A stretch of DNA of 7,315 bases from Candidatus Rifleibacteriota bacterium (GCA_029560455.1 JAKQKW010000446.1:1-7315); one strand, 5' to 3'; shown: positions 1 through 6,861, numbered from the stretch's first letter. Notes: a model not told the origin generated them from the letters alone. A program made the numbers and translations.

Positions 1-953
1 ATAACCGCGACCAGCCCCTGAAACATCGGGCCCTGAATAAAGCCGCGAATCTGGGCGCCAAAGGTGGCGGCCGCCAGGCCGAGAAGTGCGTAGGTCAGTG
101 AGAGGCCGGCGACGTAGGTGGCTGAAAGGCCCAGACCTTTGTAGAAACTGACGTTTTCGTTACGGCCGCCAATGATTGACAGGGTAATCGGAATCATCGG
201 GTAGACGCATGGGGTAAGGCTGACAAGCAGACCGCCAATGAAGGCAAGCAGAAGCACCCAGTGAATCCCCTGCTTTTCGAGGGCGGCTGAGAAATCGACG
301 ATGCCCTGCTGCGACAGTTCTACCTGTACTGGCGCCGCTTTTGTCTGGGTTGCAGTATTTTCTGAGGTCACGGTAGATACCTGGTTCTGGTTGGGGGATG
401 CAGCATTTTCAGACTTGATGCTTTCGCTGCTGGCGGCTTGGTCATATGAGGCTGCAGCTGGAGAGTCTGATGTGGCTGCGGCAGGTTGCACGGCAGAGGT
501 CTGAACCTGACCGGGTGCAGCAGCAGCGGGCTGAACTGGTGGGGCAAAGGTCAGCTCAAACTTCTTCTGTGTTGGCATAAAGCAGGTAAGAGCCGAGCAG
601 CCCTGGTATTTTACCGTCAGGGTGCTTTGTGTCAGTGTTTCATCGGCCGAAAAGGCAATCTCGAATACATGTGTGCCTTCGGGGTAGACGTCGACATTCC
701 CTTCGCCAAACGGGTCGGCCTTGGTAACTACTGCTGGCCAGGTCACGGCGATTTTGCCGACTGATGCAGAAAACGACATCTGGTGGCGATACAGCATATG
801 CCCGGATGATACGGTCGCCGAGACGGTCACAATACCGGGCTTTGCCGGGTTTTGCGATGAGGTGAAATTGAAGTTCGGGTCGAAAGCGAAAGCCAGAGTG
901 GACGAAAAAATGAAGGCAAGAATAAGAAAGAAAATGTTGTGGCGGTAATTCAT
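1..953 (-). CDS. dsbD: Thiol:disulfide interchange protein DsbD, 3'-truncated by the window edge
   Basis: DsbD carries electrons from cytoplasmic thioredoxin across the inner membrane to periplasmic thiol proteins. The gene starts at ATG 953, with AGGAG (962-966) 8 nt upstream, and runs off the window after 317 codons. Seen: a signal peptide (residues 1-23, ending TLAFA); an N-terminal periplasmic alpha domain with the active-site pair in YQGCSALTC (C119, C124); an Ala/Gln/Ser/Pro-rich linker at about 138-213; then the start of the membrane beta domain, with hydrophobic segments at about 232-262 and 275-297. The motif SLTPCVYPMIPITLSIIGG (C249) is the hallmark of the DsbD/CcdA transmembrane family and holds the first membrane cysteine. 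The second membrane cysteine and the C-terminal thioredoxin-like domain should lie beyond the window. It is the last visible gene of the operon, 16 bp after nadK. A CcdA-only protein is unlikely because the alpha domain is present. Confidence 0.93.
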   Translation of the reverse strand, partial: MNYRHNIFFLILAFIFSSTLAFAFDPNFNFTSSQNPAKPGIVTVSATVSSGHMLYRHQMSFSASVGKIAVTWPAVVTKADPFGEGNVDVYPEGTHVFEIAFSADETLTQSTLTVKYQGCSALTCFMPTQKKFELTFAPPVQPAAAAPGQVQTSAVQPAAATSDSPAAASYDQAASSESIKSENAASPNQNQVSTVTSENTATQTKAAPVQVELSQQGIVDFSAALEKQGIHWVLLLAFIGGLLVSLTPCVYPMIPITLSIIGGRNENVSFYKGLGLSATYVAGLSLTYALLGLAAATFGAQIRGFIQGPMFQGLVAV

Positions 954-969
954 TGTTGTAACTCCTGTA

Positions 970-1833
970 TCAGCCCCACTTCATTTTTTTGCGCAGGACC
1001 TCGAAAAAATTGCGTGATTGAAAAACTACGATGCGGGCCAGTTCCTGGGCCCGCGAGATGTCTATTTCGTCACCATCCTGAAGGCGAAAACTTTCCTGAC
1101 CGTCGAGAACGAGATCAACTTTTGAGTGAATACAGCCGACTTTCGCGGTCAGAACTTCCTGGTCTGAGGTGATTACTGGTCTGGCGCTCAAAGTGTGGCA
1201 GTTGAGCGGGCACAGAATGATGACGCTGACCCATGGCGGCACGATTGGGCCGCCGGCAGAGAGCGAATAGGCGGTAGAACCGGTTGGTGTCGAAAAAATC
1301 AGGCCGTCGCCATGGTAGGTGTTGATGACGCAGCCTGAAATTGATACATTTATGTTGATAACCCGCAGCATTGGCTCTTTCTGAATGACGACGTCATTGA
1401 GAGCGATGCCCGAAAATACCTTTTTGCCATTGCGCCTGACCGTGGCGTTAAGCATCATGCGATTTTCGATGCGGAATTTGCCGTCACGGATCTTTTTGAG
1501 AAACTCCACCGCATTGCCCGGTTCTTCAAGTGTCAGAAAGCCGAGATGACCCATATTTATTCCGGCGATTGGCAGACCATCTGCCGCGAAAGACCTTGTG
1601 GCCTCAAGAATACTACCATCGCCGCCGAGAACGATAACCATGTCGATATGGGCGGCCATTTCATGCGTCGCCATGCCGAGTTCGGGCCGGTTGATGATCC
1701 GCGCCATGCGGGTGGTCATGCGCACCTGAATCGAATTTTCTTCGCACCATTCGACCAGCGACTTCAGCAGTGGTGGAATCGATTCGCGGGCCGGGTGGCA
1801 GATGAACGCGAGGCTTTTGACCGGTTTTTTCAT
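970..1833 (-). CDS. nadK: NAD kinase
   Basis: NAD kinase phosphorylates NAD+ to NADP+ in the cytoplasm and is the only route to NADP(H) in most bacteria. The 287-aa length is normal for the family. Seen: VIVLGGDGSILEA with the catalytic GGDG at residues 70-73 (D72); GINMGHLGFLT at 91-101; ALND at 144-147, the NE/ND substrate-binding position; GDGLIFSTPTGSTAYSLSAG at 175-194 (NAD-binding and glycine-rich core); and CHTLSARP at 212-219. In many homologues a proline precedes that histidine; here it is C212. ATG 1833 lies 3 bp after the stop of the upstream TPR gene, and I see no Shine-Dalgarno sequence in front of it (the DNA reads TTTCCGCCCAACTGAAAC before ATG). Translation therefore probably depends on coupling to the upstream gene. 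The protein is complete, with no disrupted motifs. Confidence 0.96.
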   Translation of the reverse strand: MKKPVKSLAFICHPARESIPPLLKSLVEWCEENSIQVRMTTRMARIINRPELGMATHEMAAHIDMVIVLGGDGSILEATRSFAADGLPIAGINMGHLGFLTLEEPGNAVEFLKKIRDGKFRIENRMMLNATVRRNGKKVFSGIALNDVVIQKEPMLRVININVSISGCVINTYHGDGLIFSTPTGSTAYSLSAGGPIVPPWVSVIILCPLNCHTLSARPVITSDQEVLTAKVGCIHSKVDLVLDGQESFRLQDGDEIDISRAQELARIVVFQSRNFFEVLRKKMKWG

Positions 1834-1836
1834 GTT

Positions 1837-2985
1837 TCAGTTGGGCGGAAAAATCTCGTAGTAATTTCGACCTGATCTGATCGAGCCGGCAATACTGCGT
1901 GCTGCCAGACCATAAACCGTGCCTTTGTGAGCACTGCTTACCTTGTCGAGGATGCCGAGAGCTGCGTCTTTTTGCCCCTTCTTGAAATAAAGGTTTGCCA
2001 ACAGCAGCTGTGCATCGATGTTGCCGCTCTCATGCTTCAGGCAGTTGCGCAGTGATGCAATTGCCGGGTCGGTTTCGCCGAGGCGGAACAGGGTGTCGGC
2101 CATCTGATAATGTGCTTCGGCCCAGCGCGGGTAGAGCACGACGACCTGCTCGAAAGACCGCAGAGCATCAAGATAGTTGCGGCTCAGCTTGGCGCGCATG
2201 CCGTTGTTGAATTCGCCGAAAACATTGTTTACTTCGGCCCCGAGAGCCGAAAGCGAACCGTGCTTTTCGCACTCGACGTCATTGTTTTTCCAGCCGTAGA
2301 TGCCGGCAGCGGGGCACACCGGCACTGATGTCAGAAAGCCGTCTTTGGCAAGATTGGTTGTCGAGAATTCGTCTTTGCGCTTCGGGTTGGCGGCTGCAAA
2401 TGCTTCCTGGGCTCGTTTAATCAATGCCATGGCATGGTAGCACTGTTGCTTTGCCTTCATTTCGATAAAGTAGGTGGCTTCGAGAATTTTGGTTTCGGTC
2501 TGAACCGGCTTAACGAGAACCGGTGCTGTCGGAGCATCAGATGCTGGTGCTGCCGGGGCTTTGTTGATAATTGGCTGAATCTTGCGTGCGGGCTGCAGGG
2601 TTCGTTCGACCGACCGCAGCGAGGTATTGGCGTAGTCATCTTCGGGGTCAAGCTGCAGAACAGTGAGAAAAAGCGTTCTCGCTTCGGTGAGCTTCCCCTG
2701 GCGGGTAAGCAGAGCGCCTTTAAGGTTCATCAGCCTGGTATTACGAGGGTTGATCTGCAGTCCTGTTTTGATGGCTTTTTCGGCGGCTTCGATATTGCCT
2801 TTGCGCGCCTCTGAAAGAGCCATAAGGTAATAGGTGTCAGATTTGGGCGCCCGTTTGTGCCCTTCGAGAAGATCTCTGACAGATACTTCAGAGCCGGGAG
2901 TCTGAAATTCCTGGGCCAGGCAGACTTTGGCGGGCGAAAAGGCAGAAACAGACGCAAGAAAAATCAGTGGAATAAATTTTTTCAC
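1837..2985 (-). CDS. Exported TPR protein with an embedded pilin-like CPxxGxY...CxxHG segment
   Basis: A 382-aa protein of unknown function. It uses a GTG start at 2985, supported by AAGGA (2996-3000) 10 nt upstream and by the signal peptide that begins at once (MKKFIPLIFLASVSAFS, likely cleavage near CLA-Q25). The cysteine at 22 is not in a lipobox, so a soluble periplasmic protein is more likely than a lipoprotein. Two TPRs cover about residues 49-114, an Ala/Pro-rich linker 133-160, and about three TPRs 255-355. Between them, about 176-244, is a non-TPR segment: a helix starting KAKQQCYHAM, then NLAKDGFLTSVPVCPAAGIY and VECEKHGS. This resembles the body of some type IV pilins and pseudopilins. 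The mature protein has four cysteines (C182, C224, C239, C315). The gene starts 2 bp after the zinc-ribbon TPR gene and ends 3 bp before nadK. TPRs and export are well supported; the pilin resemblance is from motif reading only. Confidence 0.85.
   Translation of the reverse strand: MKKFIPLIFLASVSAFSPAKVCLAQEFQTPGSEVSVRDLLEGHKRAPKSDTYYLMALSEARKGNIEAAEKAIKTGLQINPRNTRLMNLKGALLTRQGKLTEARTLFLTVLQLDPEDDYANTSLRSVERTLQPARKIQPIINKAPAAPASDAPTAPVLVKPVQTETKILEATYFIEMKAKQQCYHAMALIKRAQEAFAAANPKRKDEFSTTNLAKDGFLTSVPVCPAAGIYGWKNNDVECEKHGSLSALGAEVNNVFGEFNNGMRAKLSRNYLDALRSFEQVVVLYPRWAEAHYQMADTLFRLGETDPAIASLRNCLKHESGNIDAQLLLANLYFKKGQKDAALGILDKVSSAHKGTVYGLAARSIAGSIRSGRNYYEIFPPN
2254..2460 (-). other. Pilin-like domain within the exported TPR protein (residues about 176-244)
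   Basis: The segment contains no TPR pattern. It reads as a helix beginning KAKQQCYHAM, a short connector, NLAKDGFLTSVPVCPAAGIY, and a final VECEKHG. In a group of bacterial type IV pilins and T2SS pseudopilins, a helix with a cysteine near its start is followed by a 'GYLKxxPxCPxxGxY' strand and a closing 'CSxHG'. The order and spacing match, but the hydrophobic pilin N-terminus and prepilin peptidase site are absent. C224 and C239 would be the expected disulfide or metal-binding pair. The identification is inferred from memory of family motifs, not from an alignment. Confidence 0.5.
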
Positions 2986-2987
2986 AG

Positions 2988-5318
2988 TCAGTTTGTCCTT
3001 GCCAGGCGGCGGCGCATCAGTTCTGCCCAGCTGATCATGTCTGGATCAGTTGAGGCAGAAGCCACTATAGAAAATTCCTTTAGAGCTCTTGGTGCAAGGC
3101 CCTTGGCAAAGTAGATTTTGCCAAGCAGGAAATGAACACGTGGATCATCGGGTGAAATTTTCTGGGCAATGACCGCATGCCGCAGTGCCTCGTTGAGAAA
3201 GCCCAGATTCAGATTGGCCTGCACCATGAACATGTGAGTGTCGGCATTTTCAGGGTCTATTTTGATAATTTCGCGGTAACAGCGCATTGCCATTTTGAGT
3301 TTACCTCGGTTGCGCAGCAGTTCGGCATAGCACATCAGCCCGGGTATATAGTCAGGCTTGATCGACAGAAGTCGCTGGTAGGTCATCATCGCTTCATCAG
3401 GCCTCTGCAGAACTTCAAAGGCTCGACCCATTTCAAGATAGGCTTCAAGGTCGTCAGGGCTTTTTTCGAGAGTTTCGCGGCGGGCGTCAATGATGCGGTT
3501 ACAGCTGGCTTCGAGCTTTTTCTGAACCGCCCTGAGATTGCTTGAAATCTGCGGGTCGGTGTAATCGAAGCTGGCAGCCTTTCTGAAGGCTTTTAATGCT
3601 TCCTCGTAGGCTTTCTGATTTGAAAGCAGTATGCCGATGTTGTTCCAGATGCCAGCCTGGTCGGGGGCGCAGGTTGAGGCTCTGATAAAGGCAGAAACCG
3701 CTTTCTCTGGGTGATTGTCAGCCTGGTAGAGCTTGCCGAGTTCAAGCCAGGCTTCGTAACTGACCGCAGGGTTTTCTACAAGTTTTTCGAGCAGACCGAG
3801 AGCTTCGATGGTACGGCCCCGTTTGAGCATGGCCATCGCCTTGAGAAAACCTGCCTCGTGGTTGGCCGGTTCAAGCCTGAGAACTTCATTGGTGATTTTT
3901 TCGAGTTCTTCAAAATTTTCAAGTTTGCGCAGCACTTTGCCAAAAGAGATCATCGTCGCGACAGAGGGGTGAAACTGGCGAGCCAGGGCTTCCTGAAACA
4001 GCTCCGCAGATTTTTCATACAGTTCCTTGGCGGCAAGAACTTCAGCCAGACGCTCAAGCACGAACGGGTCGCCGGGCTTGAGGCTGAGCGCCTGTGAATA
4101 CGAAGAAACCGCATGCTCATATTGCCGCGTCTGCTGATACAACTGCCCAAGCTTGCTGTGACCGTATGAATCTGTCGGATGCAGAATCGTGGCACGCTGG
4201 ATTTCCATCAGTGCCAGACTTGTTTCGCCAAGCTCACGGTAGATCATGCCAAGCTGGTAATGAGCATATGGGTCGTCAGGTGAAAGTTGAATACATTTCT
4301 GCAGCTGGTTGCGGGCTTCTGGGAGGTTGTTGAGGCTGCGTTCAAGTATGCCGAGCTGATAAAAGGCCTTTGACAGAAATCTGTTCAGTTCAAGCGCCTT
4401 TTCAAAAGACTTTCTTGCCTGTTCCGGGTTGTTGTTACGCCGCAGCAGCACCCCGTGGTAGAGATAAACTTCGGCGATGTCGGGCTCAAATTTCAGGCAT
4501 TTTTCGAGATTTTCAAGCGCCAGGGAAATCTCGCCGCGTTCTTCGTGCAACTGGGCCAGTCGCAGCAGCAGCGCATAATTGTCGGGTGAACGCGAAACTT
4601 TTTCTTTTGTGCTTTCAATTTCTTTTTCGATACCGTCAGAGAGAAATTCAGCGAGGGTTTCGAATTTTTTGACCGGTTCGGGCTTTGCTTTTTCTGTTGT
4701 TGATTCATGGGCATCGCCGGCAAGCATGGCTGCTTCTTCGCTGGTTAAAAGGGATTCTTCAGGGCGTTCTGCGGCTGCTGCGGTTGAAATTTCGCGGTCA
4801 AGGTCTTCAAAAGATTCGAGAGCATTGTTGAGACCGCGAGCGTAAGCTTTGGGAAAAGCCGCTTCATTGCCGGTCTGAGTTGTGGGCTCATTGATTTCGT
4901 TGTCTTCGATAACCCAGAAGGTTATTTCCACAAGGCCCCAGAGGGCCACAATGCCGCTGATCAGCCCCGAAGCAAGCAGAAGAAAAGGGTGCCCGCTGAA
5001 AATCTGGCTGATATAAACCAGAGCGAAGAAAAAACCGCCGAGAATTACCTTTAAAAAAGCTTCTTTAGGATAGAAGGTGGTAAAGGCATTTTTTACTCTG
5101 GGCTCATACATCTCGGCAACGGGGTCACCAAGTTTCTTTTCGAGAATGCGCGGGTCGTTTTTCTCTTCAAGAATTCGCCCGCATTGATTGCATACCGCTG
5201 CCGATACTGGATTGCGCGATGTGCACTGGGGGCAGACCACCAGCAGAGTACGGTTGCAGGCAATACAGCTCAGTGATTCTTCATTGTTTACGGCGCCACA
5301 ACTCTGACAATTAACCAT
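2988..5318 (-). CDS. Membrane-anchored protein with two zinc ribbons and a long TPR array
   Basis: A 776-aa protein of unknown specific function. Residues 1-50 hold two tandem zinc ribbons, each CxxC-x10-CxxC (C4, C7, C18, C21 and C29, C32, C43, C46). Two hydrophobic segments follow, about 87-106 and 110-136, separated by a very short turn. Basic residues before the first (R74, K76, K85, K90) and acidic residues after the second suggest a hairpin anchor with both ends in the cytoplasm. A charged, low-complexity stretch (about 140-240) leads to about 14 TPRs in two blocks, roughly 245-587 and 621-756, separated by a helical insert near 590-620. TPR arrays are protein-binding scaffolds; the ribbons may bind protein or nucleic acid. 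ATG 5318 lies 2 bp after the preceding stop. CAGG is 8 nt upstream and a stronger GAGGAG (5333-5338) 14 nt upstream. It is complete, and its closest operon partner is the periplasmic TPR protein 2 bp downstream. Confidence 0.9.
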   Translation of the reverse strand: MVNCQSCGAVNNEESLSCIACNRTLLVVCPQCTSRNPVSAAVCNQCGRILEEKNDPRILEKKLGDPVAEMYEPRVKNAFTTFYPKEAFLKVILGGFFFALVYISQIFSGHPFLLLASGLISGIVALWGLVEITFWVIEDNEINEPTTQTGNEAAFPKAYARGLNNALESFEDLDREISTAAAAERPEESLLTSEEAAMLAGDAHESTTEKAKPEPVKKFETLAEFLSDGIEKEIESTKEKVSRSPDNYALLLRLAQLHEERGEISLALENLEKCLKFEPDIAEVYLYHGVLLRRNNNPEQARKSFEKALELNRFLSKAFYQLGILERSLNNLPEARNQLQKCIQLSPDDPYAHYQLGMIYRELGETSLALMEIQRATILHPTDSYGHSKLGQLYQQTRQYEHAVSSYSQALSLKPGDPFVLERLAEVLAAKELYEKSAELFQEALARQFHPSVATMISFGKVLRKLENFEELEKITNEVLRLEPANHEAGFLKAMAMLKRGRTIEALGLLEKLVENPAVSYEAWLELGKLYQADNHPEKAVSAFIRASTCAPDQAGIWNNIGILLSNQKAYEEALKAFRKAASFDYTDPQISSNLRAVQKKLEASCNRIIDARRETLEKSPDDLEAYLEMGRAFEVLQRPDEAMMTYQRLLSIKPDYIPGLMCYAELLRNRGKLKMAMRCYREIIKIDPENADTHMFMVQANLNLGFLNEALRHAVIAQKISPDDPRVHFLLGKIYFAKGLAPRALKEFSIVASASTDPDMISWAELMRRRLARTN

Positions 5319-5320
5319 TC

Positions 5321-5722
5321 TCAGTGCCTGCTCTCCTCAAAATGATGATCTATGATGCTCCAGTCATTGCTGATCGAAAAATCAACCGGTTCGGCCTCTT
5401 CATCGAGATGACTGCCGGTATGTCTGATGACGCTGCCATTGTGCCGCAGCGGCTGATAAACCTGAAAAGATTCGATGCACTGGTATTCCCAGCTGATGAC
5501 CAGCAGACCGTCGTCATAACCTTCAAGCAGCGGCGAATCATCTTTGTTTGTAAAAAAATGTTCTTTGAGACCAGGGTCCATGCTGGTGACTGCATGCCAG
5601 AATGTTTCGGTATCTTTCGAGCCCTGAGCGATGGCCCATAAAACCGCTGAGATAGAAGACGATGGAATATGCCCCGAAAAGGTCTGATTATTTTCGACCA
5701 TAATCAATCTGATAACGCTCAT
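5321..5722 (-). CDS. Hypothetical 133-aa soluble protein
   Basis: I do not recognise this protein. It has no signal peptide or membrane segment and looks globular and cytoplasmic. It has a hydrophobic N-terminal stretch (SVIRLIM), a helix-like SSISAVLWAIAQG at 22-34, a tryptophan/tyrosine-rich middle (LLVISWEYQCIESFQVY, about 73-89) and an acidic, His-rich C-terminus ending DHHFEESRH. The single cysteine is C82. The ATG at 5722 overlaps the stop of the upstream membrane-protein gene in an ATGA tetranucleotide, with GGAGA (5730-5734) 8 nt upstream. The next gene starts 2 bp after its stop. Both junctions indicate translational coupling and support it as a real gene. A second in-frame Met at residue 8 is a less likely start. 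It may be a partner of the flanking membrane proteins, which is inference from position only. Confidence 0.8.
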   Translation of the reverse strand: MSVIRLIMVENNQTFSGHIPSSSISAVLWAIAQGSKDTETFWHAVTSMDPGLKEHFFTNKDDSPLLEGYDDGLLVISWEYQCIESFQVYQPLRHNGSVIRHTGSHLDEEAEPVDFSISNDWSIIDHHFEESRH

Positions 5723-6120
5723 TTGTCGTTCTCCGGCGTGTCAGAGGCTTCTGCTTCAGAGTCAGAATCTTCTAAATCGGCTTCGCGCCAGAAGGCGGCC
5801 ATTGGTTCGCCCATTATGGCCCCGAGAAGCGCGAGAACAAATGCGGTCAAATAAGCAGTTTCAAAGTCAATGAAGTAAAAAACCAGCGGGCCAACCAGAA
5901 GGCCCAGCAGCATGCCGGCAATAGACCCAACAATGGTTGACTCATAAACAGAGATGAAGGCCCCGAGAGCTGAACCTAAAAAAAGGCCCATCAGCGAATA
6001 CTGCTCGGCGACGTTACCGGCTAAAACCGCACCAATAGCGCCAAACGCGACGACCAGAGTGCAGATCATCGCGTATACCATCATGCGGGTTGTCTGTCTG
6101 GGCGAGGCCAGTATGCTCAT
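5719..6120 (-). CDS. Small four-helix integral membrane protein of unknown function
   Basis: A 133-aa protein I do not assign to a family. It has four predicted membrane segments at about 14-34, 42-58, 62-84 and 88-108, rich in Gly/Ala with small-residue spacing (GLFLGSALGAF, GSIAGMLLGLLVG, LALLGAIMGE) that favours tight helix packing. The last 21 residues form a highly acidic tail (EADLEDSDSEAEASD onward). The basic N-terminus (R8, R12) suggests a cytoplasmic start, and four helices would put the tail in the cytoplasm too. ATG 6120 has AGGAG (6126-6130) 5 nt upstream. It is the first gene of the compact operon, and its stop overlaps the start of the next gene by 4 bp. The acidic tail could be a docking site for a cytoplasmic partner such as the next gene's product or the TPR protein; that is speculation. 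Confidence 0.83.
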   Translation of the reverse strand: MSILASPRQTTRMMVYAMICTLVVAFGAIGAVLAGNVAEQYSLMGLFLGSALGAFISVYESTIVGSIAGMLLGLLVGPLVFYFIDFETAYLTAFVLALLGAIMGEPMAAFWREADLEDSDSEAEASDTPENDK

Positions 6121-6138
6121 CGGGACTCCTGCGATTCG

Positions 6139-6167
6139 GTAATATCAGGCAGCGTGCGGTTAAGCAA
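6139..6167 (-). promoter_or_regulatory. Candidate promoter of the six-gene operon
   Basis: On the minus strand TTGCTT (6162-6167) is followed 17 bp later by TATTAC (6139-6144), which is preceded by TG at the extended -10 position (TGATATTAC). Transcription would begin near 6132, leaving a leader of only about 12 nt that still contains the AGGAG at 6126-6130. Both hexamers are imperfect (3/6 and 4/6 matches), so the site rests on spacing, the TG element and its position between a hairpin and the first gene. Read-through from the upstream gene is an alternative. Confidence 0.35.
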
Positions 6168-6200
6168 TCAGGCATCGGGCAGCACGCCAGATGCCTGATT
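6166..6200 (-). terminator. Strong hairpin after the secreted-protein gene, probable terminator
   Basis: The arms AATCAGGCAT (6191-6200) and ATGCCTGATT (6166-6175), read on the minus strand, are perfect 10-bp complements. The pairing continues inward with C-G, one T/C mismatch and GGC/GCC, closing on a 5-nt loop (GTGCT). It begins 7 bp after the stop codon at 6208. The sequence after the hairpin is TTGCTT-like rather than a proper U-tract, so it may be a weak intrinsic terminator, an mRNA 3'-end stabiliser or an operator. The dyad itself is certain; its role is not. Confidence 0.55.
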
Positions 6201-6207
6201 TATGCGT

Positions 6208-6861
6208 TCAGGGGTTGAGGATGGTCTTTTCGTAGTAATAATTGTTGCGCGGATTTTCGGCGACAAAGGTGGTCATTTCTGACAGATAGACGATGCCGTC
6301 AATTGTGCCGGCTTCCATGCAGAGTTTTTTGATTTCGGCAAGATTGCCCTGAATTTCTTTATATGAATTGCGGGTTTTGAGGGGTCTGGTGGCCCGAACA
6401 ATTGCTCTAAGCATGTTTTTGAGGCTGCCCTCGGGCAGATCGACCAGGCTCAGCTGCACAATCGAGTAGCCGGCGCTTTCGAGGGCGGTACGAATATTGG
6501 TTTCAATCATTGCCCTGGTTTCTGCGCTGATGGGCTGAACATTGTTGGCTGCCGGCGACATTTTATCCCAGTAGGTGAGTACTTCGTCGCGAATGGCGCC
6601 TGAGCGGTCTTCGAGTGTCGGGGTAAGCGACCTGGTAACACCAAGTTCAGTCAGTTGTTCAAGGTTTGATTCGGCTTCATCCTGTTCATTGTCAGCAGCA
6701 GTCTCTGGTTTTGCCGGCTCACAGCCGGTGGCAGAAAGAACTTCGCTGACCATTTCCTGAGAGTAGCCCATATATTTAAGATCGCCTTCGGGCGACGCGT
6801 AAGCACAGGTAGCGGTGATGGCAGAAGCGGCCATCAGAACGGTGATTCCTCTTTTGATCAT
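6208..6861 (-). CDS. Secreted protein of unknown function, 217 aa
   Basis: I do not recognise a family. The best start is ATG 6861, with AAGGAG (6874-6879) 12 nt upstream. The frame could be extended to a TTG at 6885, but that would put the Shine-Dalgarno inside the gene and eight polar residues before the signal peptide. From ATG the protein opens with a classic signal peptide (MIKRGITVLMAASAITATCAYA, cleavage likely after AYA at 22). The mature part has an acidic low-complexity stretch (about 50-68), a helical middle, and a C-terminal block with several helices (about 113-200) ending in an Asn/Tyr-rich tail (NPRNNYYYEK). Mature cysteines are C47 and C181, a possible disulfide. It has its own promoter upstream and a hairpin downstream, so it is probably transcribed alone. 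A periplasmic or surface role is inferred from export only. Confidence 0.82.
   Translation of the reverse strand: MIKRGITVLMAASAITATCAYASPEGDLKYMGYSQEMVSEVLSATGCEPAKPETAADNEQDEAESNLEQLTELGVTRSLTPTLEDRSGAIRDEVLTYWDKMSPAANNVQPISAETRAMIETNIRTALESAGYSIVQLSLVDLPEGSLKNMLRAIVRATRPLKTRNSYKEIQGNLAEIKKLCMEAGTIDGIVYLSEMTTFVAENPRNNYYYEKTILNP

Noticed and set aside
2434..2814. Plus-strand open frame of 126 codons
   Set aside because: It lies opposite the exported TPR gene, has no recognisable domain, and reads as an antisense shadow of a well-supported gene.
2917..2925. Possible lipoprotein cysteine (C22) in the exported TPR protein
   Set aside because: The residues before it (AKV) do not fit a lipobox; ordinary signal peptidase cleavage a few residues later fits better.
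3177..4097. Plus-strand open frames of 122 and 128 codons (3177-3545, 3711-4097)
   Set aside because: Both are antisense to the TPR array, and their Phe-rich composition is what reversed Glu/Lys codons produce.
2988..5318. Long repetitive TPR gene considered as a DNA tandem-repeat array
   Set aside because: The repeats are diverged at the DNA level and visible only as a 34-residue protein period, typical of old TPR arrays.
5978..5984. Run of seven A (T on the coding strand) in the small membrane-protein gene, a possible slippage site
   Set aside because: The frame is intact, the run encodes part of a normal membrane helix (LFL), and no alternative frame product is evident.
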